Shown here one piece after another: positions 11,567 through 24,275 of a stretch of DNA of 64,000 nt. Source of the DNA: Hepsetus odoe. Taxonomy: Eukaryota > Chordata > Actinopteri > Characiformes > Hepsetidae. The DNA is taken from contig CM029370.1 in the NCBI GenBank assembly GCA_017165825.1, forward strand, positions 10,947,767 to 11,011,766, in the 5' to 3' direction. The notes under the pieces are model-generated. The model did not search any database. It saw only the letters and a program-made list of their open reading frames with translations, and was not told the origin of the DNA. A program made the position numbers and the translations under genes. The stretch's first letter is position 1; each line of letters starts with the position of its first letter.

Positions 11567-14500
11567 ATGTCGCTGCCCGGCGCGTCTGATCACTTTCCTT
11601 TAAGCGATGCTCCTGCGGTGCATTCCTGCCGGAGAAGCGAGGTACGAACCGCTTTACACACTCCACTGACACTGAGGATTATTTCCAAATTCCTTTAGTC
11701 TGTATATAACTGTAGAGCTGAACCACTTCATTTATGTCCTAAAGTTTCAATAATCCCGTTTAGAATCCTTCAAAGATAGTTTGTGCAATTTATTTCCTTC
11801 AGTTACAGCCTCTGCTCTTCTGGAAAGGTTTACACTGAGTGGAGCATTGCTGTGAGAATGTGAACGCATTAAGCATTAGTGTAGTCAGGGACTGTTGTAG
11901 TCAGGGACTGATGTTGAGGGATTTATTCTTGGGGTGATTGAGAGATACTCCTCTAGCATCTGATCATCTTCTATGGAAAGTACACAAGCAGTATTCGTGC
12001 AACTATTTCAGCAGTGGGGACTCTTTAAACTGACTATTCAATTACGGTGAATGTCTGGATGTCTCTACACTTATGGTCTCTACACACAGAGCCCTGATGA
12101 TCAGAGGAGGCTGAAGAGAAGAGAGAAGAACCGAGTGGCTGCACAAAGGAGTCGTAAAAGGCAGACCCAGAGAGCTGATGAGCTGCATGAGGTGTGTTCA
12201 TACATTAATCACCTTCCCCGCATGACACACCGCTGAGGCACACATCCCTCTGTTGCTGCTGCCCTGAGATCAGTCCTGATGGGTCTTGTAATGATTATGC
12301 TTGGATAGAGGAAGCTTGTCTCACATTGAGGCAAGAACGATCAGAAATTGTCTCAGCATAAAATGGAAAAGTAGGGTATACGTACGAATTAAGTTCAGCA
12401 AAATCTAAACGGATATTTTTCCAACACAAGGCACTGTGTTAAAGTGTTAAAATTAAATATTTATCTTTCACACAGTAGTATTTAACCTAGTTTAAGTGCT
12501 TTTATAGATTATACAACAAACAGACATCTTTAAATGGAAAAGGTTTGTCTGTGCTTTATAGGAACATTTTAGCTTTCATGCTCTTAGTTTTGGCATGTTG
12601 AGTCGATTAAATTAAAGAAATTTGAACAAATGTTTTACTGTGATAGGTGATATGTTGGTCACTATGTGACAAAAACAATCCTCTAAACCTGGTCAGGTAC
12701 AGAGAATGCACTGAAAATGAGAGCCAAGAATTTTGTCCTTCAGGAAGCATGGAGAACCTATCCTCAACAGTACATTATAAATCCAAATTTGCTGTTTCAT
12801 TGCAAGTAAAATCTGAAGAAATAATGGTCAAGACAGTGTAGTACCTAAACCTACTACTGCAAAAATAGCGTTTTAATTATATTTTGAAAGGTTCACTTAG
12901 TCATAACCATACGTGAATGTTTAAAGCCTGTTTATGGAATATTTCCATAGACAGCAAACAGGTAAAATTTTTAAAGTAATATTTTGCAGTGTGATTCATC
13001 TGGAGTATATGTGAAGTTTGTTGATTACTAAAATATCAGCAAACAATTGGAAAAATGGATATTAAATATCACTTTCTCCTGTTAGTCACATTGACACTCA
13101 GATTTTTATACTGCTACATTAAGCTCTTTATACTGCTACATACATCTTACAATGATATGAACTCTTTAAGAATGACACCAATCTTCAAATACAGACCATA
13201 AATAAAGTGTAAATATATGGTATAATGAATTTTAAAAAACAAGGCACTATTACTTGTTGAAATTTCACCTGGTGTAGCACACAAGCTTATATGGGTAGTA
13301 TACGGACTGTCTACTTTAGTTTCTGTGCTTAGTAGTGGTGCTTACTCAATAAAGTGGTAAAAGCTTCTAAAATCTCTGTGGGACTCTTGTGATAAAGGTT
13401 TTCATAGGTTTCAGAATAACCCCAACAAGTGAAGGCCCACTTCTGATAAAGCATTTTTCTGATTGGCTTAAAATAAATATGGTATTTAGAAATAAACACA
13501 TTAACTGATAAAAACATCAACTAAGAGAAAAGCAATTTTTTTCTTTTCTTTACGTAGTCTGAGTAGAAAATGTGTGCTCAATGGTTTAGTGAACACAATA
13601 TGTCCTTCAAATAGTTCAGTTAATAAAAAACAATCTGTTTCTTGCATTCTAAATAAGCACAGATTAAAGCATTTAAGCAAGTTATCCCAGTTGTCCTATT
13701 GCTTTTAATTTTAAACATAGTCAGTTAGTTAGTACTGACAGAGCTTAGTATGAGCTTAGTACTGGACATTTTCACCTTTGGAACAAAAAACTTGTATCTC
13801 TCAAAAATTAACTTTATAGGAAAGAAATATTATAGCAAATATTAATATATATTAATTTAACCAAGCATTAAACCAAGCATTTCTATTGATCTGTTTGGTA
13901 TTGGTAAGGGCAGAAACATAAAAAAATGACAAAAGATAAAAGGTTTGGTTCTAGCAGTAACAATATTGTAAATAACAAAATGTTTAAATTGTTACTAAGT
14001 CAAAGAATTAAAGTCAGTCAGTCATCTTCTGCTGCTTGTCCCAAGCGGGGTCACGTGCTGGAGTCCAGCTCACACAGGGCAAAGGATGGGGACACACCCT
14101 GGACAGGTCGCCAGCCCATCGCAGGGAGGAGCGTGATGGGGACGGCACCTTGCTCAAGGGTACCTCAGGGCAACCTGTTGGGAAGGGATCGAACCCCCGA
14201 TCCTCCGATCATGTGGCCAACGCCCTAACCACTAGGCCACCGCTGCCCAAGAATTAAAGTAATAGTTTGATAATAAGTGGCATGCTTTCCTCTTTTCTCT
14301 CATCTTGCCAGTTTTCTGCTGATCTAATTTTGCACGGGAACTGCAAGGTTAACAATTAACAAAAGCGTGAAATAGTGACTTGACTGAGTTCAATCTGTAA
14401 AGTAATTTCAAACTGAAATAAAAGGCTTTGGACATTGTATGGTGTTTCATTTTCCTTAAGAATGAGCCAGAAAACTCTATCCTTAGCATTATGATGTATT

Positions 14501-14913
14501 TTCATGCAAGTTGATGGGCACTTCAGCTTTTAATCATTAAAGTAAGTCCAGCAGAGTCAGCAATCACTTTCACAAGTCTGTTTAAGATTGCTCCTTTTGG
14601 TTTGTAATTTCTTCAGCTAGCTTCCAGCTCCAATGCTGCTAATAAAGAAATGAGCATGTTGAATTGAAGAAGTAATGAGTAAGGGGTAGATATGTCAATT
14701 AGATTTTCCTCTTAAATCATCAATGCAAATGTTCCCACTCAGGCATATGAGTGCTTGGAGCAGCAGAACAGCTTGCTGAAGAAGGAGGTTCAACTGTTAC
14801 TTGAAGAACAGAAACGTCTGACAGAGGCCCTCCAATCCCATGAGCCTCTGTGCCCCATTCTGAACAGTCCCACACACCCGACCTCAAGACACACTGATAT
14901 ATGCCCTTCTTGA
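11567..14913 (+). CDS. batf3: BATF3, basic leucine zipper transcriptional factor ATF-like 3
   Basis: Three coding exons, all phase 0: 11567-11641, 12090-12191 and 14743-14913, total 115 residues (human 127). BATF3 is a short AP-1-family nuclear protein that pairs with JUN proteins and, with IRF partners, drives dendritic-cell and T-cell programmes in mammals. Exon 2 is the basic region (RREKNRVAAQRSRKRQTQRA) ending DELHE at the same exon border as human; exon 3 continues the zipper (AYECLEQQNSLLKKEVQLLL) and ends in a Pro-rich tail with LCPIL, as in human CPLL. The start gives MSLPGASDHF; exon 1 is much less conserved, as is usual. There is no transactivation domain, typical of BATF proteins. 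Its neighbours nsl1 and atf3 support batf3 rather than batf. Intron 2 (2.55 kb) contains a SINE. Confidence 0.9.
12192..14017. other. batf3 intron 2, left part
   Basis: A/T-rich intronic sequence. A short stretch at about 12680-12720 (CTGGTCAGGTACAGA) resembles repeat sequence near 10855. No exon or other element is supported. Confidence 0.5.
14018..14249 (-). repeat. tRNA-headed SINE, long-tail variant
   Basis: Read on the minus strand it starts with a tRNA-like head (GGCCTAGTGGTTAGGGCGTT with A-box character; GGGTTCGATCC-like B box), continues through GAGGTACCCTTGAGCAAGGT, and ends in a tail about GGTCGCCAGCCC...TGACTGACTGAC that the other copies, except 58.1 kb, lack. It lies in batf3 intron 2, antisense. 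Confidence 0.85.
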
Positions 14914-15837
14914 ATTTATAACCTTCTGTGTAATGATAGTTGCTCCTAACGTTGTAAATCCTTGTAACCTGTAGTATTGAATCATCTCACTTGGAAGTAA
15001 ACCATTTATCTCCAGTTTTGTTGTTTTTTGTTTTTTTTTGTATTGTGGAAAATGCCAGCTGTTGTTCTATATTGTCGGAAATACATCAGTATAAATGGAA
15101 CAAAGTTGGACTGAATGTTTTTTTTCCTTAACTGATAATTAATCAATTGCTGCTTGAAAATGAGTCTTGAAAACCCAATTTGGAATGCATCCAAATCTGC
15201 TGTAGAACTTTTAGTTTTTACAATTTTTACAAAGTGTAATTTTTTTTTTTTTTTTTTTTGAGATTTCTGTTTCATTTTGATGCTATTTGTTGTGTCGGTT
15301 ATTGTCTAACTCACGTGAAATTAATTTTTGCTCCTGGGCTATAATAGACCATCTAACCACTAACCAGCCTGTCTGGTGCACCACTGCAGTTTACATGCTT
15401 TTGGATGAATACCACAAGAAAGAATACTTCTGCTTTAGACAAAGTGCTTGACCAAAATATCCTTTCAGTGTTTCGGGATGTTGTGCTGACTATGAGCTAT
15501 GCTCACCATGTATTTGACAGTGTGTGTTACACTCTATTGAAAATAATTGTGTGGACTTCAAATGTTAACCACTTCGTGTTTCTCTTTCACCATGATTGTG
15601 AAATGCTTACATAAAGTAGGTATAATGCCTTAAAGATTGGAATCATGTTGTCATTTTACTGCTGCATGTAATTTTAAGATGGTTTAAGATGTTAAGATGT
15701 TACGTTTTTCAGCGTACTACTTTTTTGGGTACAAAAAGCTATGTAATAATGCAATATATACTATAATTGTTTACTTGAAAAGTTATTGTGCAGAAAATTT
15801 GATATATATAATTTTTTAAGCAGCTTCCTTCATGATC

Positions 15838-15843
15838 AATAAA
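15838..15843 (+). terminator. batf3 polyadenylation signal (AATAAA)
   Basis: Canonical AATAAA about 925 bp after the batf3 stop, in A/T-rich 3' UTR-like sequence, with a following T/G-rich stretch. A T20 tract (15240-15259) lies inside the presumed 3' UTR. Confidence 0.65.
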
Positions 15844-15964
15844 GTTTTTCAGATTCTGATTAAAATATATAGTTTCAGTGTTAATTTGTTGTGCCCATAA
15901 TAAATATCTTCCTGTGAATTCTAATTGGAATAATCCACTATAATCTACTATAGAACAATTTTAT

Positions 15965-15965
15965 A

Positions 15966-16008
<43 letters not shown>
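15965..16008. repeat. (TA)n microsatellite
   Basis: TA-rich run that directly abuts the left end of the foldback element at 16009; it may derive from its TA target. Confidence 0.95.
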
Positions 16009-16011
<3 letters not shown>

Positions 16012-16531
16012 GTGAAAAGGTTTTAGGCAGGTGTGAAAACATGCTGTAAACAATGCTTTCAAAAATGGAAGTGTTAATCATTTATTTTCATCAATCAACA
16101 AAATCCAGTGGATGAACATAAGAGATATCTAAATCAAATCAATATTTGGTGCAACCACCCTTTGCCTTCAAAACAGCATCAATTCTTCTAGGTACACTTG
16201 CACACAGTTTTTGAAGGAACTCGGCTGGTAGGTTGTTCCAAACATGACTGATTGATGATCATCAGCACCTGTTTGGTAAAATTGGTTGATCATACACCTG
16301 ACTATAATCCTACAAAATCCCAGACTTTCTGCAAGTGTACCTATAAGAATTGATGCTGGTTCGAAGGCAAAAGGTAGTAACACCAAATATTGATTTGAAT
16401 TAGATTTTTCTTTTGTTCACTCACTTTGCATTTTGAAAATTGATAAAAATACACAATCATTATTTATATTTCTGAAAATAGCATTTTTACAGCATTTTTT
16501 CACACAAGCCTAAAACGTTTGCACAGCACTG
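16009..16531. mobile_element. Long foldback MITE, copy 1 (Tc1-type ends)
   Basis: The first about 200 bp and the last about 210 bp are inverted copies: GGCAGGTGTGAAAACATGCT and GCATCAATTCTTCTAGGTAC on the left recur reversed on the right (GTACCTATAAGAATTGATGC; CAGCATTTTTTCACACAAGC). No coding capacity. A second copy is at 49729-50272. Confidence 0.85.
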
Positions 16532-16594
16532 TATGTGTATATATATATATATACACAGAGTATATATATTTAAAATCTTATTCTATAATCTTAT

Positions 16595-17060
16595 TCTTTT
16601 GGCTGCTCCTGTTTAGGAGTCGCCAAAGTGGATCATCCATTTCCATTTCTTCCTGTCCTCTGCAACCTTCCACCTTCAAACCAAACCTCTCACCATGTCC
16701 ATAAACCTCCTCTTTGGTCTTCCTCTTTTACCTCTTTCCTGGCAGCTCCATCTTCAACATCCTCCTTCCAATATAATCCTTGCCTCTCCTCTGCACATGT
16801 CCAAATCAGTGCAACCTTGCTTCTCTAACTTTGTCTCCAAATCTTCTAACCTGAGTTGTCCCTCTAATATACTCATTTCTAATCCTGTCCATTCTCATTA
16901 CACCCAACAAAAATCTCAGCATCTTTAACTGGGGCACCTCCAGCTCCGCCTCATGCCTTCTCCATCCTAACCACTCCACTTTCCTCTCTTTCATTCACAC
17001 TCATATATTCTGTCTTTGTCCTACGTACTTTCAGTCCTCTCCTCTCTAGAGCATCTCTAT
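16595..17060 (-). mobile_element. RTE-type LINE 3' fragment
   Basis: The minus strand encodes the post-RT C-terminal segment of this LINE: LKMLRFLLGVMRMDRIRNEY, then RRFGDKVREARLH, which recurs at 41.0 kb. Frames are broken. Confidence 0.8.
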
Positions 17061-17254
17061 AACAACAACAATAACATTTAAAGACAATTAAACACTCTTA
17101 CAGATGTTGACCTGCTCGCTTACATAGATGAAAATCCAGTTTACTTCTTGTTTTATACATTATAGCTCCTTACTTTAGATACTTTAGATACATTTAACAT
17201 ACATACTTTAGATGTATGTTAAAAAAGAACATGCACAGAAAGTGGTGAGAAAGT

Positions 17255-17500
17255 GGGGGCAACGGTGACCTAGTGTTTAGGGAGTTGGCCCCAGATTGGA
17301 AGATTGTGGGTTCAATTCCCTCACCGGTAAGTTGACCTGAGGTACCCATGAGCAAGGTACCATACCTGTCACTGTTCCCTAGGCACTTTCAATAGCTGCC
17401 CCCTGCTGCACATGTGTGCATGGGTGAAATGCAGAGGTTGAATTTCATTATATTGTGCTGTGCTGTGTTTCATAATGACAAGGGTAGTCACTTTCACTTT
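17255..17500 (+). repeat. tRNA-headed SINE
   Basis: Head GACCTAGTGTTTAGGGAGTT, B-box-like GGGTTCAATTCC, middle GAGGTACCCATGAGCAAGGT and tail CACTTTCACTTTCAC. Same family as 18405, 47560, 48217, 49467, 53775 and 63560. Confidence 0.85.
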
Positions 17501-18173
17501 CACTGTCTGATGTTCCTTCAGTGTTACTATGTTCGGGAGGTGTCTTGTTCTCAGTCGTATCGCTTCTCCAAACCTTCATGGATACTTGCACACTGACAGA
17601 GTGTAGAGTAGACACTTCTTTTTTTCTCTTCCAGTTTTCTCTTCTCAAACGAAAAGCTCCTGAGTGGGAGACTGGCAAAGTTAACTTTCATTTTAATTCT
17701 AGAAACACCAAAGAGGTAGAAATTGTGTAATGTAAAGCGATACTGCCTGAAAATTTCATCACACTACACACCCCAATGCCCACTTCCACTCAGACACTAA
17801 CATTTGATGATACAACAGTTGAAGACTGCTGTCTCAATGCCTTCCTGCCCATGCAGTGAAAGAACACTTTCATGTCTTGGACTCTGGTATTAGAATTCTT
17901 ATGTTGCTCTTCCCTCTAGTGGACACTGTATGTACTATTGAACAACAAAAAAAGCATAAATGTCTATGTTATTTTCTTACTATTGCTTGCTTAAAGGGGT
18001 GTCATTGATATGCAAACATCTTGAATATGTTCACTCATGTTTATTATTAATGTTACAGCAATGTTATGTTATGTATAAAAAACTGTTATATTCTGTATGA
18101 AACAGAGCATTTCCTCTGAAAGATCACATGTAGGCATATTCTGTTGGTTACCTTCTTATACATGTAATGTTAA

Positions 18174-19061
18174 ACAGTACTGTGCAAAAGTCTTGAGCCA
18201 AAAGTACCAGTGAGCCGCCAGGATCCCTTGACGAGGATCACATCAGATGCACCACACAGACCAGTTGGTACTTCAGTATTGGACTCAGGTGATGACCACA
18301 GCAGGCACCCCCCGGACATGTGGGGAAAGAAATGAAATGGGGAGGGTCAGTAATGAGAAGGATCTAGCAGTGACAGACACAGAAAGAAAGCAATGCAGTG
18401 CTATTAAAGTGAAAACCCTGGTCATTGCAAGGTCAAAGCACAGCAGACAATGAACCACAATGAAATTGGACCTCTGCATTTAACCCATGCAGCAGTGGGT
18501 AGCTATTGAAAGCACCCAGGGAGCAGTGATAGGGACAGCACCTTGCTCAAGGGTACCTCAGGGCAACCTATTGGGAAGGGGTTCGAACCCCCAATCCTCC
18601 GATCATGTGGCCAACACCCTAACCACTAGGCCACTGCTGCCCGCTGGATGAGTTTTTTTCAATCCTTCTTAAGGACAAAGTTTTTTGCTCTTCTTTTCAG
18701 TCCAGTCGCTGTACCTAACCAGGTTCAGAGAACCAGCATGTAAATCATTCAAGCAGAACAAATCCAGCTAATTTAAGGCATGAAACAGTGAAGAAACAGA
18801 TGCAGATGAAAGTCATTAGTATACTGGTGCTGAGTGTTTAGACCCCTAGCAGAAACAAGGGGTCTAGACCCCTTGTATATTTAGGCACATTTAGCTTGTT
18901 GCAGGAAAACATTTGCTCTCATTTCTTTAATTCAATCTGTTTAATATGGCAAAGATAAGACAATTTTCAGGCATAAAATATCATCTTTTCACCAAGAAGC
19001 TTATTCCCTAAAACAAAATATAAAGAAATGACAGGTGGCTCAAGACATTTACACAGTACAG
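18174..19061. mobile_element. Non-autonomous Tc1-type element carrying a SINE
   Basis: Ends are inverted: ACAGTACTGTGCAAAAGTCT plus TGAGCCA at the left, and GGTGGCTCAAGACATTTACA plus CAGTACAGTA at the right. No transposase ORF. A SINE (18405-18642) lies inside, and a segment at 18213-18322 is shared, inverted, with 10880-10979. Confidence 0.7.
18405..18642 (-). repeat. tRNA-headed SINE nested in the 18.2-19.1 kb element
   Basis: Minus-strand copy: the reversed head (CTAACCACTAGGCCACTGCT) is at the right, the reversed TTCACTTT-type tail at the left. Confidence 0.85.
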
Positions 19062-19593
19062 TATATCAGAAAAGATATCCTTAAAAGCACCTAGTGAATC
19101 AGAAAACAAGTTTCAGATGTGCTGCAGACTCTGATATAAATATTTCCATGTTATTTGCATGTGTGCAATGTTATAAGTGTTACAGACATGCCTGTAAATG
19201 AATTGGAGGGTAGAGGGGTTCTTACTCAGTTGTCTTCCTTGGTTGAACATGCAAAATTCTAGCCATTAAGCCACTTACTTTTATTGCTTTGATTACCAGA
19301 TAAGGTGGATTGGAATTACTAAATGGGTAAGAATAAGGAAAGCTTGTTCATTACAGTGTATGTACATTGCATTGCAATGTGTGGATATAGTCAAAATATT
19401 CCATAGTTTCATTAGAAGAAGGAGCAGCTTCACCAGTAATAAGTACAGTTACCTCCAACAGTTACTGGAACAGCGAGGCCAAAATATGTGTTCTTTTCTA
19501 TGCATGGAAGACATTTGAGCTTTAGATCTTTACCTCTGCGGCTGAAGATTCCATACTATTCCATACTCCATACTATTCCATAATCTACATCCT

Positions 19594-19834
19594 GACTGTC
19601 CCTGTATCAGGACATGGAAGTGGAATGGATCAGAACTGTAGAAGTCCTATATGTAGATGTAGGACTGTGGAAGTATGGAAGTCCTATGTAGATGTAGGAC
19701 TTCCATGTCCTGATACAGGGACAGTCCCCCCTGGAGCAATTGTAGATGTAGATCTGGATAAGAGCGTCTGCTAAATGCCTCAGATGTAGATGTAGATGTA
19801 GGGCACAATTGCTCCTGATTACAGGAGCAATTGT
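19594..19834. repeat. Cluster of perfect inverted repeats and GTAGAT units
   Basis: A 28-bp perfect inverted repeat (arms 19594-19621 and 19699-19726, 77-bp spacer) is followed by a 13-bp perfect hairpin (19805-19817 / 19822-19834, 4-nt loop). Short GTAGAT-type repeats and a SINE-tail fragment (about 19750-19780, GATAAGAGCGTCTGCTAAAT) lie between. Confidence 0.85.
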
Positions 19835-20480
19835 AGATGTAGATTTGAATTTCACCTCTGAATGTTTCATTTGTTGTGAAAAAACATATCAGAGATCTGT
19901 TTGAAGTGGAAAGGTGCATTCTGAAGCTGAGGAAAGGGACAGAGAAACAGGAAACATCCATTAGAAGCATTTCACTGGGCACAGCCAGTGCAACTATTTG
20001 GAATGTCCTGAAAAAGTTGGAAACCAGTGGTGTACTGAGCAACAGACACTGAACCGGTTGTTCAAGGAAATTAACAACAGCTGTGAGAGTGGTAAACACA
20101 AACCAACACAAAAAGAAAGAATATGCTTACGGTCAAACACATATATTCTCATCTTTGAAGCCAGCGGATTTGGTGTCATGGCTTAGGCAAGCATGGCTGC
20201 TTCTGGAGTATTCTTGATTATGTAACTCACAATGTTAGCAGCAAAATGAATTCTGTCCACAGAAACATTTTGTCTGCAAATTTACAGAGAAATGGATTTA
20301 ATTTTATCAGTAAGCACTTTATCAAGTAGCAAAACAATGATTCCAAACACACTGCCAAGTTAACTAAGGACTCAATGAGTGGGAAAACGTTTTTGGACTG
20401 GTCAAGTCAATCACCAGATTTAAAGCCAATTAGACATGCATTCAATCCCCTGAAGAGAGGATTGAATGTAACGATGTAGT
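19835..20480 (+). mobile_element. Tc1-like transposase relic
   Basis: A plus-strand translation across several stops resembles Tc1: an N-terminal helix-turn-helix-like stretch (SLGTASATIWNVLKKLETSG, about 19970-20030) and a C-terminal DDE-like stretch (NDSKHTAKL then SSQSPDLKPI, about 20336-20430) with the middle missing or scrambled. Not functional. Confidence 0.65.
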
Positions 20481-21190
20481 GTTGTGGGCTGGACATCAAT
20501 GCAGAGCCGAGAGCTTTGTACTGTACTTTAGTAAAAGAAGTAACGTGCACAGAACTCATAGATTGAATATACTGAAAATAACGTGTGTAAAACATAAATA
20601 AACACAGAGGTAATCACACAGAATGACCAGCGCCCTCTACTGTCACAGAACCGTCACATTGAAGGGGAAAATCTTTCCAGATAAAGGTAAAAAATAAACT
20701 GCACAAACAGGAAGAGGACTTTATCCATCCTTCAATCTCAAAGCTGATTGCTTCAGTTCACTTCAAGAAAAAACATCTGTGGAAACAGCGACCACGAAAA
20801 AAGCAGCTTCTAATGAATGGGGATGCAGATGCTGCACTAAGGAAAGGTCTAGCTAGTTGGCTTATGTTCAAAGTTAATCAAGGAAAGATTAACTAACAAA
20901 GCTTAGGTGACTGAATGATCAATCTACACATTTTTGTGTAGATTCAAGTATGGCTTATACGTTAATGCTTACTCCATGGGACATTTGTTTGACATAAAGA
21001 TTGTCACCTGGTGCAAATTTATACAGTCTCCAAGCCCAGTGAAGGCAGCAGGATTTGCCATATCACTCAAGCAGTATATCACCAAAAACATACTACATAA
21101 ATTCCTGTGACACACTGCGTGACTATATAAATATCAGAAACCAAATACATTACTGTACAGTACTTACAGTACAGGTTACTGTTAACATGT

Positions 21191-21600
21191 GAACCTTCAC
21201 TGTGATTTCATGGGAATTCTAATCCTGTAGCTAAAATTCTATTTTAGTATTACTGCTCATTTACTCTAAATTGTGCTCACACTGAATCCGTTTGTGTTGA
21301 ATGTACATTAAAATGCTGTAGCATTATGGAAAGCCTTTGTCAATTATTCTTAATCTTTCAGATCCAGTTGCTCACGGTACTATTTTACAGTGCATAAAGT
21401 CATAAAATCCACACAATATTTCACACCGCAACACAATGAGAGTTGTGTTCATTTATAAAAAAGAAAGAAGAATCCTAATAATGTAAGTATTCAGTTTTTG
21501 AACATTAAAGGCTAAGTGTCGCCGTATTATAAAACACAGGAAATTGTTCAGACACAGTCTAAATAGGCCTGAATGCATAAGCAACTAAGCACATCTTAAA
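21191..21600 (+). repeat. Dispersed repeat, copy A
   Basis: Direct repeat with 23905-24275. Shared blocks include GTGATTTCATGGGAATTCTA, AATTATTCTTAATCTTTCAG-like sequence, GACACAATGAGAGTTGTGTT-like sequence and TATTCAGTTTTTGAACATTA. Family unknown, no ORF. Confidence 0.85.
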
Positions 21601-22874
21601 AATATACAGTAGATCACCCTGCAAAGTGTAGTAACACTACATGCTTAAGCTGTTTACTAACTTTCTCATATTAAGTTTGTTAAATATAATTTTAGTCATT
21701 TGAATTGCTGAATGTTTTCATGTTATTTGCATTTCATGGCACATTCCAAATGTAATAAATGCTTAATGCTGATAATTAATATAAAATGTGTAAAATTATA
21801 TAGGGGCCCAGAGTAGTATGAGTTTTGCAATCCCTTACAGGTTCTTCTGCAGTTCATGCGTCATTACATCATTGATGTGTTTATAAATACATTTAACTTT
21901 GAAACAGGTTTAGGCTTCCACCCACCTCTAGGGATGGGCTTTTAATCTGAAACTGTATAAAACAGACACTTAATTATGATGCTGTGAATACATGACCTAT
22001 TCAGTCATCTTTCTAGAAAAACCTCTCTTTAGAGCAGATCTAAAAATAACCTGCTTAGTGCTACAGCTGCACACAAGAAAAAAAAAAAAATCCCCAAATT
22101 ATTTCCTCTGTGCTACCTGTTGTGTCATGATGAACATTAAATCCGATCAGAAAGCAGTTGTTTGGCTGAAATGGAGTGGAAGATCAATTCTCTGCCTCAT
22201 ATTCAGAGCTTATGTTCTTAGTATAATATATTCTAGTATAACATGGTCTCTTCCTGTTTTATGAGTTCTTGGTAATATCTGTAGTTGTTGCCCCTCTACA
22301 TTTCCTGCAGTTTTTCGGACCTTGGGGGACTTTTACAGGAAGTAAATGAAGAATGTTGCCCATTTAGGTTTGTTTTTTGTAATGCTGAAAAATTTCCTGG
22401 AGCTCATCCATAGGCAAGAAAAGAAGGCTTTCCCACTTCTGGGAAGGATGTTGTGTGGACATTTTCTATAATGATGAGAATGGTGATTCTGCAAACTGGA
22501 ATGCCAAAAGTTGCACATTCTCACTGACTATGGAGTACATTCAACTATGTACTTGAAGGAAGATGTCAGAAGTGCCTCTTCAAAGCTGCTCCACAGGAAG
22601 TCATTACGCCATACAGTTACGCGTGCATTGGCTACTATCATTTTCAGGTAAACATTTCACTTGAAATATGTTTTTCTTTTATTAGTTTCAATTTTTCCAT
22701 AATGAACAAAATCTACATTACATATGTACAATCATAAGACACATGTAGGACCACAGTTGATTTTAGATTACATCTGAAGTGTAGATGTTTCGACCCCTGG
22801 TTCCTGTCACCGCAACTGTAAAGAAAAATGTAATGATATGTTTCTCTAACATCCATTAGTCTGCATAGCTCTTT

Positions 22875-22892
22875 GGGGGGGGGGGGGGGGGG
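22875..22892. repeat. Poly-G run
   Basis: About 18 consecutive G, a length prone to sequencing error. Nothing else recognised in 21601-23904. Confidence 0.9.
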
Positions 22893-23904
22893 AATGACAG
22901 TAAACACCCCTTTAATGAAAATAATGATTATATTATTCTTATTATTATTTTAATATAAGGTGTGTCCCTCCTGTAAATACCTCTCATTGCTTATTACAAC
23001 ACACAGTGCTTGCTCCCTCTGAAGTCTGCTTTTAAACAATACATCAGAGCTTAAAGTTTACAGTGATCTACTTTTATTTGAAACCGGGGTAGTACCCAAG
23101 TTGACTAATATCTTTAAAAGGGGAGACTGTGGCTGCATTTTGCTAAAGTTCAGATAATATATCCTATCCATTTATTTTGGATACTATATATTGAAACTTT
23201 GATGGTTCATGACAGAATGTGTAAATTGTTTTTCTGTTTTTGGCTTATTCACACTATGTGCTTCATTCAGAATGTGTAACTGCGTAGTTTGTAGAACTTT
23301 AAAATATGCTGATAACAGACCTGATCTACAAACAAAGCAGCTCAACCTTTTAAACAGAATTCCAAGCATGCATACATGCTTGAGGCTAAAAGCACTTATA
23401 TAAGTAAAAGTCTGTAATTACGGGCAGACTTTCCAATTGAAGTTAAGTCCCCAGTTAATGAGACAAATTTCTTTTGGACAGGATATTCAGAACCATAGCT
23501 GAAGTTGGAGTTTTTGACACACGCAACCATCAGCACGTATTTGCAAATCTCAATTCTCAATTGCGAAACGTTCCTTACACTACATCAGCTGTTATGGTGC
23601 AACATGTGGCACCACTGACTGGATTGCATCATGAATGTGTTTTCCTGTCATAAATGATAAGGGCAAATTTAAGAACAAGTTCTTTGGAAATGCCAGCACG
23701 AAGAAGATGCCATTTGCGAGCATTTTTCTTGGAAGCAAGAGATAAGAGATAGGGTATAATTAGCATCAGCTTTTATTGTTTCAGTATTGCAAAGCAATGT
23801 TAATGTTTGGTAAGAAATGTAGGAAAGATTGTGAAAGTGTTCATTAAACCCATTGATTCCCTTTAAATATCCCAGGCTTGTTACATTTTGTGGTTCACTG
23901 CAGT

Positions 23905-24275
23905 TCACTGTGATTTCATGGGAATTCTACTCCTGTAGCTAAATTTTCCTGTAGCTAAATTTTGAAATTACATTAAAATGCTGTAGCATTAGGGAAAGTC
24001 TTTGTCCATTATTCTTAATCTTTCAGATCCAGTTGCTTACAGTACTATTTTACAGTACATAAGGTCAGGTTTCTCAACAATCCACACAATATTTCACACA
24101 ACGACACAATGAGAGTTGTGTTAATTTATAAAAAAAGAAAGAAGAGTCCTAATAACATAAGTATTCAGTTTTTGAACATTAAAGGCTAAGTGTTGCTGTA
24201 TTATAACACACAAGAAATTGGTCAGACACATGGTTCTTGGTTCAGGGTCAGTCTATATAGGCCTGAATACAGCAC
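23905..24275 (+). repeat. Dispersed repeat, copy B
   Basis: Second copy of the 21.2 kb repeat, 2.7 kb downstream in the same orientation, diverged by substitutions and small indels, including a local duplication of CCTGTAGCTAAATTTT. Confidence 0.85.

Noticed and set aside
19647..20111. 154-codon minus-strand frame
   Set aside because: It spans an inverted-repeat patch and the antisense of a Tc1 relic; no domain.
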